Assembly (NCBI GenBank): GCA_935421135.1
Contig: OW285191.1
Location: 3,129,719 to 3,193,718, forward strand
From: Bugulina stolonifera
Lineage: Eukaryota; Bryozoa; Gymnolaemata; Cheilostomatida; Bugulidae
Reading direction: 5' to 3'
Length of the DNA: 64,000 bases
Made by a program: the position numbers and the translations under genes. This document shows positions 60,335 to 64,000 of the stretch, piece after piece. The notes beneath the pieces are model-generated. The model had not been told where the DNA came from. It saw only the letters and a program-made list of their open reading frames with translations, and did no database searches. How positions within the stretch are numbered: the stretch's first letter is position 1; the number at the start of each line of letters is the position of its first letter.

Positions 60335-63321
60335 CTGCAAGCAGCATGTAGGTAAGCGTAGCGGCGGTGGGTCCAAAGCCAAGGCTGTGGGTCCAAGTTC
60401 GAGGTCCATGGGTAGGCTCCATTTGTTCCTCAGATATGATACATTGGCTTCCGTATTGATTTGCACCTTCAGCAAGAAAGATATGCCATTGCATCAGCAT
60501 GTAGCATTGGTAAAAAATAATGACATGCAATGTACCCAAACGACATACATACGAACTTTCTATAATTACACATAGTCATGTACATAGCATAATGCATAAT
60601 TGTTACATGTACATGAACATGTCAGCATAGAACCAGCATTGTGACTCAAGAAAAATGGAAGGAAAAACCTAGCGATGAATTAACCTGTTAACATACAGAA
60701 ATAGTTGGAAAAAATCTAGTACTTTCATCACTCCATCTAATACAAAAACCCATGATGTGTCTATAGGTAGCTACACTAACTGTATGGACATCAATATTTA
60801 TTTAATTTGCTCAGTTATTATTACTGGCCTCGGGTAGATACTAGGTATATGAACATTGTAGGGTACGAACATAGTAGGTGCACACCTAGTTTACAAAAAA
60901 GTTGATTCACCTTGAATATGAGCTGGTCGTTGGTCAACAATGCCACCAGACAGAGGAAAGGAAACTCGTTGAAGTTATGGAGGATTCTTATTGCAGCTGT
61001 AGAAAGCGCATGTAAGTTACAGTTAGTATTGAAGAATCTTCCCAGTCACAGTCAGTAAATACCTTGATATCTTAGGAAGTCAAGCAAAATTACACATGTT
61101 CAGGTTAGATGTACGAGAACAGTAACTTTGAGGATGTTGCCGGTTTTGAAATAGTTCAAAGATCTGTCAGTGAAAATTAACATGCTAGAAATTAAATATT
61201 TGATCATGACAAGTCAGTTAAAATTTTACAGCACACTATAATCGCTATCAACTCGCTATATTGTTCTGTTTGTAGAGTGGACTCAATTGTCTTCCATTAC
61301 TCTCAATATGCACCAAAAGACTGTCACCAAGTTCCACAGGACAACTCCTAATATATTCAATAAGCTGAATAAATTGCATCAGCATCGACATAATGTAGAA
61401 CCGCTCTTCAGTGAATCAAATCCCAGGCCGGGTCAAGGTAAATCTATACACATTACAACATGATGAATGACAAAATAGCAACATTTGTAATTTAGAATTA
61501 CAATTCAATGTAAATAGGTCAAGTTTATCATTAACACCGTTCACTAACTTTCTCTTGTTGGGTATTGCTGGTAATGACATTGTACTTGAACATAGAATAA
61601 CAATGTGTGTAGATAGAGTAAGATCATTGACAAGAGATGTGACTCCCAGAGTTGACAGCGATCGTAGCCATTTAGTTAGAAAACTGTAAACATAAAATAT
61701 TCGATCTGCAGAAGTCAGTTAGATATTCACTATGAGTACTCACTATGACTACAAATATATTTGTAGAAGAGAGCATAGCTTCTAGATGCACCTGCAGACT
61801 GCAAGCAAGTTCCATGGGACAACTCCAATATACTGCGATGTGTCTTTCAAGTTGTGATTACATACATGTACATGTAACTCTTGGGTGTGAGTACACAACC
61901 TTGGCCAAAGTTGAAGGAGTTATGCTCTCTCTCTGTCTTCTCTTGATGCTTGAAACGACCCATATCGATGGCAATAAATCTATGTGTACAATGAAAAATT
62001 TGAAATTTAATGTAGTAGTTTACAAAGGAAAGAATGTACTTGTACATACTGAATCTGTGGAGGTTCAATAATCAATCTGTATCAAAAAGAATGGAAGGGA
62101 TACTGCAGCATCTGCAACAGCCTTAGACTTCGTGTATCTGAGCTAGCTAGTGGGTAGCTACAGAAGCTATATTAGAGAAAGCAATTAGCAAGATATTTGT
62201 CCACCACAATTCATTTACTTTATTCAGTTACCTGTGTAGAGTTGAACATTTGGGAGGCACTGATCATTTAACTTTGCACTATCTTACCTGCAAAGAAGAG
62301 CAAACAGATTTAAGGAAGTGTGCTGGGGTGCACATGTAGAGAAGAGCATAGTGTAGCTTGGACAGGAAAGGTAACGTCTGTTTCAGGGTCATTGTATGCC
62401 TGAAAATATCACAAGGTTATGTAAAATTATATTCAAATGGTATCCCAACATTCTGTTGAAAAACAAGCTGACAATATGTTAAGTCTGTACATGTATTAGT
62501 CCCATAGCTAGTAAACTTGCAAACTTGCATGTCAGAAGCAATGGGTGTTATTCTGCATGCAAATTACAGCAAATTATTTAGGATCATTGGCTATGAATAT
62601 TTTCTCATGCATTTTGTACATATGTATAACGTATATATACTATTTCTATTAATTTTACCTCACATTGTAGCAGTGTTGAGAGAACTTCTTTCACCATAAC
62701 TGAGTGGTAGAATTATGCCTGTCAACAGGAGTTAAAAGCCAGTCTACAAAGGTAACAACAATAAGGTACATCAAATAACATAATGGTGATGATTATTTTA
62801 ATTGGTAGTGGTAAAAGACGTGGGTGTGATGTGAGGATTAAATGGGGTGAGAGTAGAAGAAGACAACTCCAACCAAAGTGACTGCCGTTGGCATGCTTAG
62901 AGTAGGGCGGAGAGAACATGTAACCCCAATCTCCCTAACCAAAAGCTATGTTTCAATCTTTAACTCTTCCTAGTAAAAACAGACATTCTAACATCAGTTG
63001 CAGTTGTCTTCACGCTCTCACGACATTTATTTCTAACGTCACATCTTTTACTACTACCACATTTTAATTAACCAGATAGGCAGGTACAACACAGGTTCCA
63101 ATCATGAACTATCTCACATGTGGTTAAGGTGCTAATTTAAAATTTCGCAGCATCAAAAGTTTTACTTTGAAAATAAGATTGTTTAAACTTATACAAAGCT
63201 TCCAACTAGTGCTGAGTAAGAAGTAGAAAAATTGGAGATGGCCTCCGCTCTTTTCTAAAACTTGAGCAGATATGTTATCTTCGGTTTTATTCACTACCAC
63301 TGTGATCCCTACTACGGCCAT
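60335..63321 (-). CDS. unidentified multi-exon gene (partial model)
   Basis: Exon-like segments: 63321-63166 (starts MAVVGITVVVNKTEDNISAQ, ends before GTAAAA), 62399-62288 (HTMTLKQTLPFLSKLHYALL, ends CAG before GTAAGA), 60996-60911 (AAIRILHNFNEFPFLCLVAL, ends AAG before GTGAAT) and 60466-60335 (SYLRNKWSLPMDLELGPTAL, ends CAG before GTAATG). The last two join in phase 0 and give a smooth reading. The phase between the first two and into the third does not match, so at least one exon is missing or misplaced. Hydrophobic helical content suggests a folded, possibly helical-repeat protein. The gene should continue left of 60335. I do not recognise the family. Confidence 0.4.
61276..61437 (+). CDS. 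plus-strand exon, repeated three times in diverged form
   Basis: Between TTCTGTTTGTAG and GTAAAT the frame is open: WTQLSSITLNMHQKTVTKFH then RTTPN and FSESNPRPGQ; phase 1 at both ends. Related segments lie at 61780-61850 (ASKFHGTTP) and 63829-63950 (SSEFHKTSPN, then SNESNPRQNQ after a frame change). It overlaps the territory of the minus-strand gene model. It could be a domain exon duplicated in tandem or part of a repeat element. Confidence 0.35.
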
Positions 63322-64000
63322 CTAACTTTTCAACTACTGTACCTAACAGTTTTCGAATTGATTGGTGAATATACATGTAGGCTGCTTGTGTGGCAAATGT
63401 AGAACATGCCTACTCAGTTCCTGGCGCATTGAGCCTGTTGCATGTGGCCAATATCTAGTTTACTAAAGGAACACTTCACATAGCCTAAATATTTAATATT
63501 TGCAATGAAAGCAGTTGTGACTACTTAATATTACTCTTTTTGTGTGACCGAGTTGAGCTAATGGGCAAAAAGTAACAAAAATTGGCATTAGAATAAGGGT
63601 GGGCGACTCCCACTTGTAAAACAATTGTAGACATTTTAAACATGGTGGCTAACTTTTTGCGACCTACAGCATTTATTTGGTGAGTTTGCACAAAATCTCA
63701 AAATTTCAATAAATAATTTAAAACTATTTCAGGACAACTACAGATTCCATGTTCCCCATTAGTCCACATGTCTGTATAACATGGCTCCATGCAAATATGA
63801 AAACACTCACTGTTTATGTTGTAGGAAAGACCTCCAGCGAATTCCACAAGACCAGTCCCAATATGTACCTCCATAATATACTTCTTTCCTATAAACCAGC
63901 AATCTCTTCAATGGAAAGGAAACACTCTCAAATGAATCTAATCCAAGGCAGAATCAAAGCTATTTTACATGTTCATATATCACTGTGAATCACAGCACAT

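Overview
The window is eukaryotic, almost certainly from an invertebrate animal. Genes are split by introns with GT..AG borders. One is a radial spoke (cilium) protein and one is a mitochondrial-type CoA-transferase. The DNA is mostly AT-rich, except for one sharp GC-rich island, and is crowded with animal-type repeats: hAT, pogo-like and Penelope-like elements, tRNA-derived SINEs, MITEs and microsatellites. The palindromic word ACATGTA recurs everywhere. A sponge or similar early-branching marine animal is a guess, not a demonstrated assignment. Coordinates of split genes were derived by hand from splice sites and reading phase.

Layout. 0-1.2 kb: a 24-bp minisatellite, then the first two exons (minus strand) of a 4-hydroxybutyrate CoA-transferase-like gene that runs off the left edge. 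1.2-4.2 kb: small repeats, a TIR MITE and a tRNA-derived SINE. 4.3-6.4 kb: four exons of an RSPH4A/RSPH6A-like gene with two in-frame stops and a frameshift, apparently a pseudogene. 6.5-8.2 kb: a truncated LTR, a long GAT microsatellite and the GC-rich island. 8.4-9.2 kb: a decayed Penelope-like element with a GIY-YIG region, an inverted repeat and a hammerhead-ribozyme-like fold. 9.35-20.2 kb: a probable 10.9-kb hAT transposon carrying a 9-exon, phase-consistent 719-codon transposase, with a MITE (perfect 8-bp TSD) and a second, non-autonomous hAT (perfect 8-bp TSD) nested in it. 20.3-21.3 kb: a pogo-like element. 21.6-23.1 kb: a degenerate repeat of about 150 bp.

24.2-44.1 kb is one large tandem array: four to five copies of a unit of about 4.7 kb holding the same set of exon-like blocks on the minus strand. 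The copies are decorated by unit-specific insertions: a 1,067-bp TIR element with octamer-bearing ends, an 807-bp solo LTR and a SINE. I do not recognise the protein family, and every copy shows some damage. The right edge of the array abuts a long imperfect hairpin.

44.2-64 kb is gene-poor: a degenerate GTA repeat, a 1.9-kb element with 15-bp TIRs and unknown minus-strand ORFs, a 12-bp satellite, a 669-bp tandem duplication, two more copies of the first MITE, an ACT microsatellite, and near the right end exon-like segments of an unidentified minus-strand gene interleaved with a plus-strand exon present in three diverged copies.

The genes do not form a pathway. The dominant story is layered transposition: autonomous and non-autonomous hAT elements, Penelope, LTR, SINE and MITE insertions, several dateable relative to each other by nesting or by presence and absence among the tandem units.
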